Source: Streptomyces eurocidicus
GTDB taxonomy: Bacteria > Actinomycetota > Actinomycetes > Streptomycetales > Streptomycetaceae
Direction: 5' to 3'
Assembly (NCBI RefSeq): GCF_002891295.1
Contig: NZ_LGUI01000003.1
Location: 496,001 to 560,000 of the forward strand
DNA: 64,000 nucleotides
The notes below the pieces were generated by a model. That model did not search any database. It saw nothing but the letters and a program-made list of their open reading frames with translations, and was not told the DNA's origin. Position numbers and translations under genes: made by a program. This document shows, piece by piece, positions 37,024-45,847 of this stretch. Numbering within the stretch: position 1 is the stretch's first letter; the number at the start of each line of letters is the position of its first letter.

Positions 37024-40000
37024 GTGAGCAGCAGGCCATCCCGAGGCGCTGCTCGCCTCGCAGCCATACTCGACGCCCTCCCCGACGCGCTGTTGCTCGT
37101 CAACTGCAACGGCACCGTCGTCAACGCCAACCACATAGCGCTGGAGACGTTCGAGGTGCCCGGCACCGGGCTCGTCGGCCGTGGACTGCTCTCCCTGCTC
37201 CCGGACTTCGACTCGCGGCGCATCCCCGGCTCGATGCGCCTCCCGGACAACGCGGACAATCGCACCAAGCCGACCAGGATGGTCGCCCGGCGCACCGACG
37301 GCTCGCAGTTCCCCGTCGAGGTGACCAGCGCCAATCTGGAGGACGGCCGCACCCCTTACGCCGACCACCAGCCGTACACCGGCGACGAGCTGCTGATGCT
37401 GGTCGTCCGCGACCTCACCGGCACGCTCGACACCGAGGCCGAACTCGCCCGCCAGCAGCGTCAGACGGAGATGATCCTGCGCGCGGCGGCCGAGGGCGTC
37501 GTCGGCGTCGACACCGACGGCAAGGTCGTGCTCGTCAACCCCTCCGCCGCGCAGATCCTCGGCTTCCGCGCGAGCGACCTGGGCGGCAAGGAGCTGCACC
37601 CGCTCGTCCACCACTCGCGCCCGGACGGCACGCCGTTCCCCTACGACGAATCGCCCATCGCGGACACGCTGCGCTCGGGGCGCAAGCACCGGGTGCGCGG
37701 ACAGGTGCTGTGGGCGAAGGACGGGCGCGCGGTGCCCGTCGACCTGACGACCGCGCCCGTCCGCGACGGCGACCAGCTGGTCGGCGCGGTGATGACGTTC
37801 ACCGACCGCCGGGCGCACGACGCCCTGGCGGCCCGCCACGCCCAGCTGCTGGCCGTCCTGGAGAGCTCGCTGCGCGGGCCGCTGGAACAACTGCGTGCCG
37901 AGCTCGGCACGCTGGCCGCCGACCCGGCGGGACAGCTGTGGCCCGAGGCGAACCAGATCCTGCATCACCTTTCCGCCGGTTACGCGCGGATGACCACGCT
38001 TGTCGACAATGTCCTGGCATATCAGCAGTTGGACGCGGGCGAGGCGAAGCTCACGAGGGAGAGCGTCTCCCTCGACGAGGTCGTGGCGGCGGGCGTCGAG
38101 GGCGCGGTCGAGCTGATCGGCCCCGGCCGGGCACAGTTCGCGGTGCACGCGCCGGCGATCGAGGCGGAGGTCGACCCGGAGCGGTTCGCCCAGGCGCTGG
38201 CGCACCTGATCGCGGACGTGGCGGGCGTCGACGCGACGGGCAGCGCCCCGGCGGGCGCGGCGGCGGCCTCCGGCGACCGGACGATCGTGGTGGCGGCGGC
38301 GCAGCGCGGCGAGGTCGTCCGCGTCGAGGTCCGGGGCCCCTACGCGGGCGGCGACCCGGTGCACGCGCCGATCGTGCGCGGCATCGTGCGCGGCCACGGC
38401 GGGGTGCTCCAGACCCATGACGTGCCGGGGGCGGCGGGCGGGCACGCCTACGTCCTGGAGGTCCCGGTGTCGGCGAAGGCCGGGCCGGTGTCCGCTTCGG
38501 CGACGGCGGAGCGGTCGGCGACGGACACGATGAACGCGACGACGGTGATGCCGGTGCCGTCGCAGCGGGCTCGTGGCACGAACGCCGGCACGAATGCCGG
38601 CACGGAAGCCGGCGTGCACGACGGTGGGGGTACCGGCGCCGGTGGCCGACGGGCCGGGCGCGGTGCGGCGGATGAGGCCGTGGCGGGAGGTCCGGGGGGC
38701 CCGGGGGCTCCGGGGGCTCCGGGGGTTCTGAGGGCCCAGGGTGGTCCGGGGGCTCCGGGCGGTCCGGGGGCTACGGCGGTTCCGGCCCGGGCGGAAGGGG
38801 CCGAGGGGCCGCGGGCCCTGTCGCAGCCTCAGCCTCCGTCCCAGGCACAACCTCAGACCCAGACCCAGGCCGAACCGCAGCCGCAGCCGCAGCCGACGGG
38901 GCGGCGGCGGGCGCGGCCGCGCGCGGACGAGGAGCAGCCGGCGGACGCGAGCGGGCTCGTACCGCCGCAGGGCACGGCCGCGCCGACGGGCCGCCGGGCC
39001 CGCCGTGACCAGCCCCGCGAACAGGCCGCGGAGGCGCCGCGCGCACCGTTCGCGCTGCCTCCGGCGGAGGCCGACCGTACGCCCGGGTCCGTGACGCCCG
39101 GGGAGTCCGTCCCGGCGGCGGCTCCCTCGGGACGGCGCGCCCGACGCTCCCTGGCGGAAGCGGAGCATCCGATTCCGGGCCAGGCGAGCGCCGAACCGGC
39201 CGTTCCGCGAGCCGTGTTCGCCCTTCCCCCGGCCGACGCCGACCGCACGCCCGGCACGGACGCCCCGGGCGCGACGGCGCTCCCGTCGACGGACCCGGCG
39301 GAGGCGCCCGGCACGGACGCCCCGAAGCCCGGCCCGGAAGCGCGGGCGGGCGACGCCCTGGCGGCCCGGATCAGCCAGGGCGCGGCGGCGCCGTACGGCG
39401 CGGTGCCCCCGCAGAACCGGCCGGAGCGGCCGGGCGGCGAGACGACCGGACGGGGCACGGGCCGGGACGGCGCGGCACCGCAGGCGGCGCAGGGCCCGTA
39501 CGGCACGGACACCCCGGGCGCGGGACCTCGGACGGGTGGCCCGTACGGCACGGACGCCCCGAGCGCGGGCCCCGACAACGCACGGCCGCAAGCCGCCCCG
39601 GCCCCGTACGGCACGAACACGCCCGGCGCGGGCCCGGACGGCCCGGGACCGCGTACGGCCCCGGGCCCGTACGGCGGCGACGCGTCTCGTCCCGGCCAGG
39701 GACCGCAGACCCCCTACGGCACGGACACCCCGGGCGCCGGCCCCGACAGCCCCGCGCCCCAGGGCCCGTACGGCACCGGCGCTCCCCGCCCCGGCCAGGG
39801 GCCGCGGGCCCAGGGCGCCGGTCCGGGCGACGCCGCGCCGGGTACGGGCCCGTTCGGTGCCGGTTCCCTGGGCGCGGGTCCGAACGGCCCCGTGCCGGCG
39901 GCGGGCCGGGCTCCGGGTACCGCACCAGGCCCGTACGCCACCGACGGCCCGGCGGGCGAGCTTGCCGGGCGGCCGGGCGCCGTGCCGCACCCGGGTCCGG

Positions 40001-41775
40001 GCGGCCCCGCTCCCCGGCCCGCCGGCGCACCCGGCGCCGTCCGGCCCACCGGGCCGGGCACCGTCCCGCACCCGGGCCTCGGCGGCCCCGTCCCCCAGCT
40101 CACCGACGCCGCCCCCGGCGCGGGCCTTCCCGGCCGACCGGGCAGCGTTCCCGGCACGGGCCCCGGCGACCAGGCCCGTACGGAACGGGGGGACGGCACC
40201 ACCGGCCCGTACGCCCCCGATACCGCCGGGCCGGGCACCGTGCCGCACCCCGGCCTCGGCGGCCCCGTCCCCCGGCCCACCGACGCACCCGGCACGGGGA
40301 CCGGGCCGATCCCGGTCGTCCCCGCGGACGCGGCGGCGCGGCCGGACGGCGGGGCGCAGGATCCCGCGCCCCGGCCCGCGCCGGGCGCGCCCTTCGCTCC
40401 GCCGCGCCCGCAGCAGGCTCCGGCCGTGCCCGGCGCACCCGCGAACACCGCGCAGGGCGCCCGGACCCCCGGTGGTCAGGACGGCCCCGGGCCGCACCCG
40501 CAGGGTCCGGACGCGTCCGGCTCCGGCGACGCCCCCGGCCGTGGCGGCCCGCCCGGCGCCGGCGCGCTCCCGGGCCAGGGGGCCCCGGCCCCCTTCGGCA
40601 CCCCGCATCCGCAGGAGGCCGACGGTCCCGGGCGGAGCGAGCGGCGCGAGGCCACGCCGGGGGCGGACGCAGCGCCGCAGGCCGAGGCGCCCACCGGCCG
40701 CCGCCGCGCACGGCGCGCGCTCGCCGAGGAGCCGGGCGCGGCGTCGCAGGCGGACCGGCAGATCAGCGTGCGGACGCTCGGGCAGGGTCCCGGCGCCGGT
40801 GACACCCCGCCCGGTGGCACGGCCGTGGGCTCGGGGCGCCGGCGCAAGCTGGGCAACCCGGCCGAGGGCGAGCGCGAGGCGCGCACCACGCAGCCGAGCG
40901 CGGCCCGCCCGCAGCCGCTCGGGGGCCCGGAGGGCCGGGCGTTCGCCATAGGCGCGCCGGACGAGGGCTCCGAGGGGCCCGAGCCGCTCGACGGGCCCAA
41001 CGGCGCGGTGGAGGTCGTGAACGCCCCCCGCCCGCCGATGGACGACGAGCTGCCGCCGGAGCCGCTGGACAACCCGCGCCGGCTGCTGGTCTGGCCCGCG
41101 CCGGACGACTCGACGCGGCAGGCGCTCACCGAGCGCGGCTACCGCCCCGTGATCGTGCACTCGCGCGAGGAGGTGGACGCGCAGATCGCGGCGTACCCGG
41201 CCGCGCTGTTCGTCGACCCGCTGACCGGCCCGATCACCCGCACGGCGCTCCAGTCGCTGCGTCAGGCGGCGGTCGCGGCGGAGGTCCCGGTGCTGGTGAC
41301 GGCCGGTCTGGGCCAGGCGACGAGGGAGGCGGCGTACGGGGCCGACCCGGCCGTCCTCCTCAAGGCGCTGGCCCCGCGCGACAGCGAGATGCACCCGCCC
41401 CGGGTCCTCCTGATCGAGGAGCACGAGCCGATCGCGGTCGCGCTGACGGCGACGCTGGAGCGGCGCGGGATGCAGGTGGCACGCGCGGCGACGGACGCGG
41501 AGGCGGTCACGCTCGCGGCACAGCTGCGGCCGAACCTCGTGGTCATGGACCTGATGCAGGTACGGCGCCGGCGCGCGGGCATCGTCGACTGGCTGCGGGG
41601 CAACGGCCTGCTGGCCCGTACGCCGCTGGTCGTCTACACCTCGCCGGAGGCGGACCCGGGACAGCTGGCGCTGCTGGGGGCGGGGGAGACGGTGCTCTTC
41701 CTGGCGGAGAGGTCGACGAGTACGGAGGTTCAGGGGCGGATCGTGGATCTGTTGGCGAAGATCGGTACGAACTGA
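37024..41775 (+). CDS. Giant PAS - pseudokinase - disordered - double receiver protein
   Basis: 1,583 residues from GTG 37024 (GGGAGGA upstream). Two PAS domains (about 10-135 and 143-265), a HisKA-like coil where the H-box SHELRTPL is replaced by ESSLRGPL (no phospho-His), and a degraded HATPase remnant to about 485. Then roughly 860 low-complexity Pro/Gly/Ala residues with repeated GPYGTDTPGAGP units, and two receiver-like domains at the C-terminus (about 1354-1583; LLIEEHEPIAVALTATLERRG, NLVVMDLM). Cytoplasmic. Likely a signalling scaffold rather than a kinase. By gene order it corresponds to the S. coelicolor SCO4009 region (memory). Confidence 0.85.
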   Translation: MSSRPSRGAARLAAILDALPDALLLVNCNGTVVNANHIALETFEVPGTGLVGRGLLSLLPDFDSRRIPGSMRLPDNADNRTKPTRMVARRTDGSQFPVEVTSANLEDGRTPYADHQPYTGDELLMLVVRDLTGTLDTEAELARQQRQTEMILRAAAEGVVGVDTDGKVVLVNPSAAQILGFRASDLGGKELHPLVHHSRPDGTPFPYDESPIADTLRSGRKHRVRGQVLWAKDGRAVPVDLTTAPVRDGDQLVGAVMTFTDRRAHDALAARHAQLLAVLESSLRGPLEQLRAELGTLAADPAGQLWPEANQILHHLSAGYARMTTLVDNVLAYQQLDAGEAKLTRESVSLDEVVAAGVEGAVELIGPGRAQFAVHAPAIEAEVDPERFAQALAHLIADVAGVDATGSAPAGAAAASGDRTIVVAAAQRGEVVRVEVRGPYAGGDPVHAPIVRGIVRGHGGVLQTHDVPGAAGGHAYVLEVPVSAKAGPVSASATAERSATDTMNATTVMPVPSQRARGTNAGTNAGTEAGVHDGGGTGAGGRRAGRGAADEAVAGGPGGPGAPGAPGVLRAQGGPGAPGGPGATAVPARAEGAEGPRALSQPQPPSQAQPQTQTQAEPQPQPQPTGRRRARPRADEEQPADASGLVPPQGTAAPTGRRARRDQPREQAAEAPRAPFALPPAEADRTPGSVTPGESVPAAAPSGRRARRSLAEAEHPIPGQASAEPAVPRAVFALPPADADRTPGTDAPGATALPSTDPAEAPGTDAPKPGPEARAGDALAARISQGAAAPYGAVPPQNRPERPGGETTGRGTGRDGAAPQAAQGPYGTDTPGAGPRTGGPYGTDAPSAGPDNARPQAAPAPYGTNTPGAGPDGPGPRTAPGPYGGDASRPGQGPQTPYGTDTPGAGPDSPAPQGPYGTGAPRPGQGPRAQGAGPGDAAPGTGPFGAGSLGAGPNGPVPAAGRAPGTAPGPYATDGPAGELAGRPGAVPHPGPGGPAPRPAGAPGAVRPTGPGTVPHPGLGGPVPQLTDAAPGAGLPGRPGSVPGTGPGDQARTERGDGTTGPYAPDTAGPGTVPHPGLGGPVPRPTDAPGTGTGPIPVVPADAAARPDGGAQDPAPRPAPGAPFAPPRPQQAPAVPGAPANTAQGARTPGGQDGPGPHPQGPDASGSGDAPGRGGPPGAGALPGQGAPAPFGTPHPQEADGPGRSERREATPGADAAPQAEAPTGRRRARRALAEEPGAASQADRQISVRTLGQGPGAGDTPPGGTAVGSGRRRKLGNPAEGEREARTTQPSAARPQPLGGPEGRAFAIGAPDEGSEGPEPLDGPNGAVEVVNAPRPPMDDELPPEPLDNPRRLLVWPAPDDSTRQALTERGYRPVIVHSREEVDAQIAAYPAALFVDPLTGPITRTALQSLRQAAVAAEVPVLVTAGLGQATREAAYGADPAVLLKALAPRDSEMHPPRVLLIEEHEPIAVALTATLERRGMQVARAATDAEAVTLAAQLRPNLVVMDLMQVRRRRAGIVDWLRGNGLLARTPLVVYTSPEADPGQLALLGAGETVLFLAERSTSTEVQGRIVDLLAKIGTN

Positions 41776-41790
41776 TCGGCGGGGGTTGGG

Positions 41791-41975
41791 GGGGTGCCGC
41801 TGCGCGGGGTGCCGCTGCGCGGGGCGTTTTCCCCTACCCGCCCCTTCCCGAATGTCCTCAAGCGCCGGACGGGCTGAAAATCAGCCCGTCCGGCGCTTGA
41901 GGACCGGGGTCCGGGGCGGAGCCCCGGTTACGGGAAGGGGCGGGACTGGGGAAAACGCCCCGCGCAGCGGCCACC
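41791..41975. repeat. Dispersed GC-rich repeat, head-to-head pair E
   Basis: A leftward copy (about 41791-41880) meets a rightward copy (41881-41975) in a palindrome centred on GGGCTGAAAATCAGCCC, between the convergent giant gene and a TetR gene. Same arrangement as pair C. Confidence 0.9.
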
Positions 41976-41977
41976 CG

Positions 41978-42592
41978 TCACACACGCCCCCGCCCGCCCT
42001 CGTCCCCCTCGTCCCACCGCGTCAACCGCCGAGCCGCCGTCCGCACGGACTCCCGCAGCCGGGCCTCGTCCGCCTCCGTCCCCCCCACCAGCAGCCGGCG
42101 GAACTGCGGGACCGCCGACGGCCAGCCCGCCAAGGCGCTGATCATGAAGACCAGGTCCTGCGGCGGGAGGATCCGTTCCACCGTGCCCTTCTCCTGGGCC
42201 GCCGCGAAGGCCCCCGCCTTCGCCTCGTAACTCGCCCGGCGTTCGGCCTCGTGGGGGATCTCGGCCGTGCCGTACTCCAGGCCCTCCCAGAGGAGCAGGC
42301 GCAGGAGTTCCGGGTGGGCGCGGTGGTACTCCATGAGGCGGTCGATGTAACCGTCCGGGTCGTCGGCGTCGACCGGGTTCGCGCAGGCGAGGTCGAGCAG
42401 GGCCCGCTGGAGCACATGGGAGAACAGTTCGGCCTTGTCGCCGAAGTAGGCGTAGATGAGCTGTTTGTTGGCCTTGGCCTCGCGCGCGATGCGGTCGATG
42501 CGCGCGCCGGAGATGCCATGGGCGGCGAACTCGGCGGTGGCCGCCGCGAAGATGCGCGCCTTCGTGGCCTCGGGGTCCCTGACTACTGCCAT
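41978..42592 (-). CDS. TetR-family repressor (SCO4008-like)
   Basis: 204 residues from ATG 42592 (a GTG at 42598 is possible; neither has a clear ribosome site). HTH: KARIFAAATAEFAAHGISGARIDRIAREAKANKQLIYAYFGDKAELFSHVL. Divergent from an MFS gene with two palindromic sites between them. Gene order matches S. coelicolor SCO4008/SCO4007, where the TetR protein represses the exporter gene and responds to cationic dyes (remembered literature). Confidence 0.88.
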   Translation of the reverse strand: MAVVRDPEATKARIFAAATAEFAAHGISGARIDRIAREAKANKQLIYAYFGDKAELFSHVLQRALLDLACANPVDADDPDGYIDRLMEYHRAHPELLRLLLWEGLEYGTAEIPHEAERRASYEAKAGAFAAAQEKGTVERILPPQDLVFMISALAGWPSAVPQFRRLLVGGTEADEARLRESVRTAARRLTRWDEGDEGGRGRV

Positions 42593-42603
42593 GCACACAG
42601 GGT

Positions 42604-42672
42604 AACCAACTATTTGGTTGACAGCCCTGCGCGGTCGGCCACAAACTTATAACCAACCAGTTGGTTATAAGT
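42604..42672. promoter_or_regulatory. TetR operators between the repressor and MFS genes
   Basis: Site 1: AACCAA-CTAT-TTGGTT (42604-42619). Site 2: ACTTATAACCAAC-CA-GTTGGTTATAAGT (42645-42672), perfect 13-bp arms. Both share the AACCAA/TTGGTT core and cover the divergent promoters. Confidence 0.8.
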
Positions 42673-42704
42673 TGAAGCCATCGTTCCGGGAGCGTCCACC
42701 ACCC

Positions 42705-43955
42705 ATGCCGACACCCACCCGCACCAGCTCAGGAACCGCCGGAGCCCCCTCCATACCGGGGCCCGCGGACGTCGGCACCCGGCGGACCGGCCCCCGCAAC
42801 GGCGTCCTGCTGTCCGTCATCGCCCTGTGCACCGCCGTCACCGCCGCGAACATCTACCTCGCGGCCCCGCTCCTCGGCCTGATCGCGAAGGACTTCGGCG
42901 TCGCGCCCTCCGCCGTCGGCTGGGTGGCGTCCGTGGCCCAGCTCGGTTACGCCCTCGGTCTGCTGGCCTTCGCCCCGCTCGGCGACACCGCGAACCGCCG
43001 CCGCCTCGTCGGCGCCCTGTCCGGCCTCGCGGGCCTGGCGCTCGTCGCCGCCGCGCTCGCGCCCGGCCTGCCCGCGCTGGCCGCCGCCGTCCTGGTGGCC
43101 TGCGCCGCCACCGTCGTACCGCAGCTGCTCGTCCCGCTCGTCGCCGAGCGCGCCCCGGCGGAGCGCCGCGCCCGGCACGTGGCGGCGGTGGTGTCCGGCC
43201 TGTTCACCGGCATCGTCGCGGCCCGCGTGCTCGGCGGGATCGCCGGCCAGGCGTACGGCTGGCGCGCCGTCTTCTACGGTGCGGCGGCCCTGACCGTCGG
43301 CGTCGGCCTGCTGACCGCCGCCCTGCTCCCGGCCGAGACCCGGCCGCCCGGCCGCTCCCGGCCGCTCAAGTCCATCGCGGCGCTGCCGGGCCTGATGCGG
43401 TCCTCGGCGGAACTGCGGGCGGCGTGCCTGCGGCAGGCGGGCCTGTTCGGCGCCTGGAGCGCCCTGTGGACCACGCTCGCGCTGCTGCTGACGGCTGACG
43501 AACCGTTCCGCCTGTCCACCGCGACCGCCGGTCTCTTCGGCCTGTTCGGCCTGGTCTCCAGCGCCGTCGCCCCGGTCTCGGGCACGCTCATCGACCGCTT
43601 CGGCCCGCGCCGGGTCGTGACCTCCGGATACGCGCTGGCGGCGCTGTCCCTGCCGCTGTTCTGGCTCGGCGGCCACCGGCTGTGGGCGCTCTACGCGGCG
43701 GCGGTGCTGATCCACGCCGGGTTGATGGCCGGTCAGGTCGCCAACCAGACGCGCGCGCTGGGCGCCACCGGGAAGCCCGCCTCGGCCAACACGGCCTACG
43801 TGGTGACCGGGTTCCTGGGCGGAGCGTCGGCTTCGGCACTGGCGGGCCCGGCGTTCGCGCACTGGGGCTGGAACGGGGTGTGCGGCATCGCGGTGGTGTG
43901 GATGGCGGCGGGGTGGATCGCGGGGGCGAAGGCCCGTCCGGACGGGGGTGCGTAG
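42705..43955 (+). CDS. MFS exporter, DHA1 type (SCO4007-like)
   Basis: 416 residues, 12 TM segments: SVIALCTAVTAANIYLAAPLLGLIAKDF, GYALGLLAFAPLGDTANRRRL (motif A) and LFTGIVAARVLGGIAGQAYGWR (motif C region). ATG at 42705; GGGAG lies 12 nt upstream. Controlled by the divergent TetR repressor through the palindromes at 42604-42672. Proposed to expel cationic or aromatic compounds. Confidence 0.9.
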   Translation: MPTPTRTSSGTAGAPSIPGPADVGTRRTGPRNGVLLSVIALCTAVTAANIYLAAPLLGLIAKDFGVAPSAVGWVASVAQLGYALGLLAFAPLGDTANRRRLVGALSGLAGLALVAAALAPGLPALAAAVLVACAATVVPQLLVPLVAERAPAERRARHVAAVVSGLFTGIVAARVLGGIAGQAYGWRAVFYGAAALTVGVGLLTAALLPAETRPPGRSRPLKSIAALPGLMRSSAELRAACLRQAGLFGAWSALWTTLALLLTADEPFRLSTATAGLFGLFGLVSSAVAPVSGTLIDRFGPRRVVTSGYALAALSLPLFWLGGHRLWALYAAAVLIHAGLMAGQVANQTRALGATGKPASANTAYVVTGFLGGASASALAGPAFAHWGWNGVCGIAVVWMAAGWIAGAKARPDGGA

Positions 43956-43997
43956 CGGGGGTGTGGGCGAGGTGCGCCTGCGGCGGCCTTCCCGAAT

Positions 43998-44063
43998 GTC
44001 CTCGAACTCCCCGGCTACCACTGGGAGGAGGTGCCCCCAGCGGTAGCCGGGGAGTTCGAGGAC
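43998..44063. terminator. Long hairpin after the MFS gene
   Basis: 22-bp perfect arms (43998-44019 and 44042-44063; GTCCTCGAACTCCCC.. and its complement) around a 22-nt loop, 42 bp past the MFS stop. A variant of the dispersed repeat, with the same GAGGACCGGGGTCCGGGG continuation. The rest of the gap to 44193 holds an IS-end-like sequence but no gene. Confidence 0.75.
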
Positions 44064-44193
44064 CGGGGTCCGGGGCCAGGGCTGTTGCAAAGTCATGTGA
44101 TCTGACACTGCGCTGGTCAGATAACGGTACGCACCACCCGCCGCACAGGCCAAGCCTTTGCGCCTCCTGAGGGGCGGCAGGCTAGGGCCGTGT

Positions 44194-44886
44194 CTACCGT
44201 GTGGCGGGACGCCGGCGGATGTGGGTGTCGGCGGTGTGGGGTGCGGTGACGGTGCTGTTGTCGGGGATGGTGCGGGCGGTGAGGGTGACGCCGCTGGCGA
44301 TGCGGCAGTCGCGGCCGATGAGGAGGCCTGGGCCGAGACTGATGGTGTTCCCGGTCTGGCAGCGGTCGCCGATCACGGCACCGAACTGTGGGGTTCCGCA
44401 GCGGTAGAGCCCTTCGGGGACCCGCACGATGATCTCTTTCTCGGGCTGGCTCATGCGTGGGCTCCAGAGGCTGATCGCGGCAACGGTGAGGTTCGCGGAG
44501 AGGTGGGCGTCGGTGCCGACCAGGGTGCGGTTGATGCCGATGCGGTGGCCGAGGACGGCTCCTGGTGCGAGGAAGGCTTTGGTCACCTCGCTGTTGAAGC
44601 CGACCGAGACCCCGGCGCACAGGACGGAGCCGGCCCGGACGGTGGAGAACTCCCACACCCGCACGCCGGGGCCGATGATCACGTCGTCGCCGATGAGGGC
44701 AGTCGGGTGGATGCGGGCGGTGGGGTGGATGCGGTGCGTGATCCGGGCGAGTGCCTGGCGGTGCCAGTCGTCCCAGGAGGCGAGGAAATCGGCCAGGTCG
44801 GCCTCCTCTATCCACTCGTACGGGGTTCCGGAGAGAACCCCCGTGGCGGGGATGGTGAGGTAGTCGCCGAGGCGGACGATGGGCAT
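44194..44886 (-). CDS. Left-handed beta-helix (hexapeptide) acyltransferase
   Basis: 230 residues. After a helical N-terminus (WIEEADLADFLASWDDWHRQALARI), imperfect hexapeptide repeats follow: IHPTARIHPTALIGDDVIIGPGVRVWEFSTV, AGSVLCAGVSVGFNSEV, and a second run IGDRCQTGNTISLGPGLLIGRDCRIASGVTLTARTI. Such proteins form trimers and transfer acetyl groups to sugars. Divergent from the glycosyltransferase by 85 bp; probably decorates the same glycan or metabolite. Confidence 0.8.
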   Translation of the reverse strand: MPIVRLGDYLTIPATGVLSGTPYEWIEEADLADFLASWDDWHRQALARITHRIHPTARIHPTALIGDDVIIGPGVRVWEFSTVRAGSVLCAGVSVGFNSEVTKAFLAPGAVLGHRIGINRTLVGTDAHLSANLTVAAISLWSPRMSQPEKEIIVRVPEGLYRCGTPQFGAVIGDRCQTGNTISLGPGLLIGRDCRIASGVTLTARTIPDNSTVTAPHTADTHIRRRPATR

Positions 44887-44971
44887 AGGGTCCTCCCATT
44901 CGGTCGTAGCCGTTCCTCAAAGGGGGCGGTCCGGAGAGCGGGCATGCGCCCCCTTGCGGAACGGAGCGTTC

Positions 44972-45847
44972 GTGGATCACCCACGCGTCGGCGTCGCCAT
45001 CCTGACGATGGGCAACCGGCCCGCCGAGCTGTCCGACCTGCTCGACTCGGTGGCCAAGCAGGACACCCCGGCGGCGCGGGTGGTGGTGGTCGGCAACGGC
45101 TCTCCTTTGCCACCGCTCCCCGATGGGGTGACGGGTGTGGAGCTGCCGGAAAACCTGGGGGTAGCCGGCGGCCGTAACGCCGCCCTCGCCCGGCTCCGCG
45201 AGTTCGGGGACATCGATGTCCTGGTGGACCTGGACGACGACGGCCTGCTGATCAGCCCCGACATCTTCACCCGCCTCGCCGCCCTGTACGCGGCCGATCC
45301 GCGGCTGGGCGTCGTCTCCTTCCGCATCGCCGACGAACACGGTCGCACTCAGCGCCGCCATGTACCGCGCCTGCGCGCCGGGGATCCGGCGCGGGGCGGG
45401 TACGTCACCACGTTCCTCGGCGGCGGCCACGGCATCTCCCTGAGGATGCTGGAGGAGACCGGGGACTGGCCGGATGCCTTCTTCTACGCCCACGAGGAGA
45501 CCGATCTCGCCTGGCGGGCCCTGGATGCCGGGTGGAAGGTGCTCTACGAGCCGGAGCTGGTGCTCCAGCATCCGTGGACGTCGCCGACGCGGCACGCGGT
45601 CTTCTTCCGCATGGTGGCCCGCAACCGGGTATGGCTGGCCAAGCGTCACCTCCCGGCCCCGCTCGTCCCCGTCTACCTCGGGATGTGGACGGTCCTGACG
45701 CTCGCCCGTACCCGGTCCCTGACGGGTTTGCGGGCCTGGGCCGGCGGCTTCGCCGAGGGGGTGCGCACTCCGTGTGGTCCGCGGCGGCCCATGCGGTGGG
45801 CCACGGTATGGCGCATGACCCGCCTCGGCCGGCCGCCCGTCGTCTAA
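44972..45847 (+). CDS. Family 2 glycosyltransferase
   Basis: 291 residues of GT-A fold: VGVAILTMGNRPAELSDLL, VVVGNGS, LPENLGVAGGRNAALAR, the DxD-like VDLDDDGLL, and FFYAHEETDLAWRALDAGWKVLYEPE. A C-terminal amphipathic segment (PVYLGMWTVLTLARTRSLT) may touch the membrane. Resembles rhamnosyl/galactofuranosyl transferases. GTG at 44972 after GGAG. Its stop overlaps the stop of the convergent epimerase gene (45844-45847). Confidence 0.88.
   Translation: MDHPRVGVAILTMGNRPAELSDLLDSVAKQDTPAARVVVVGNGSPLPPLPDGVTGVELPENLGVAGGRNAALARLREFGDIDVLVDLDDDGLLISPDIFTRLAALYAADPRLGVVSFRIADEHGRTQRRHVPRLRAGDPARGGYVTTFLGGGHGISLRMLEETGDWPDAFFYAHEETDLAWRALDAGWKVLYEPELVLQHPWTSPTRHAVFFRMVARNRVWLAKRHLPAPLVPVYLGMWTVLTLARTRSLTGLRAWAGGFAEGVRTPCGPRRPMRWATVWRMTRLGRPPVV

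Noticed and set aside
37840..38475. Functional histidine kinase core
   Set aside because: The H-box His is Ser and no N-box or G-box is readable in the ATPase-like part.
36199..41424. A 1,741-codon open frame antisense to the giant PAS protein
   Set aside because: Its product is Arg/Gly-rich without domains and mirrors the Pro/Ala/Gly-rich coding strand; the plus-strand protein has clear PAS and receiver domains.
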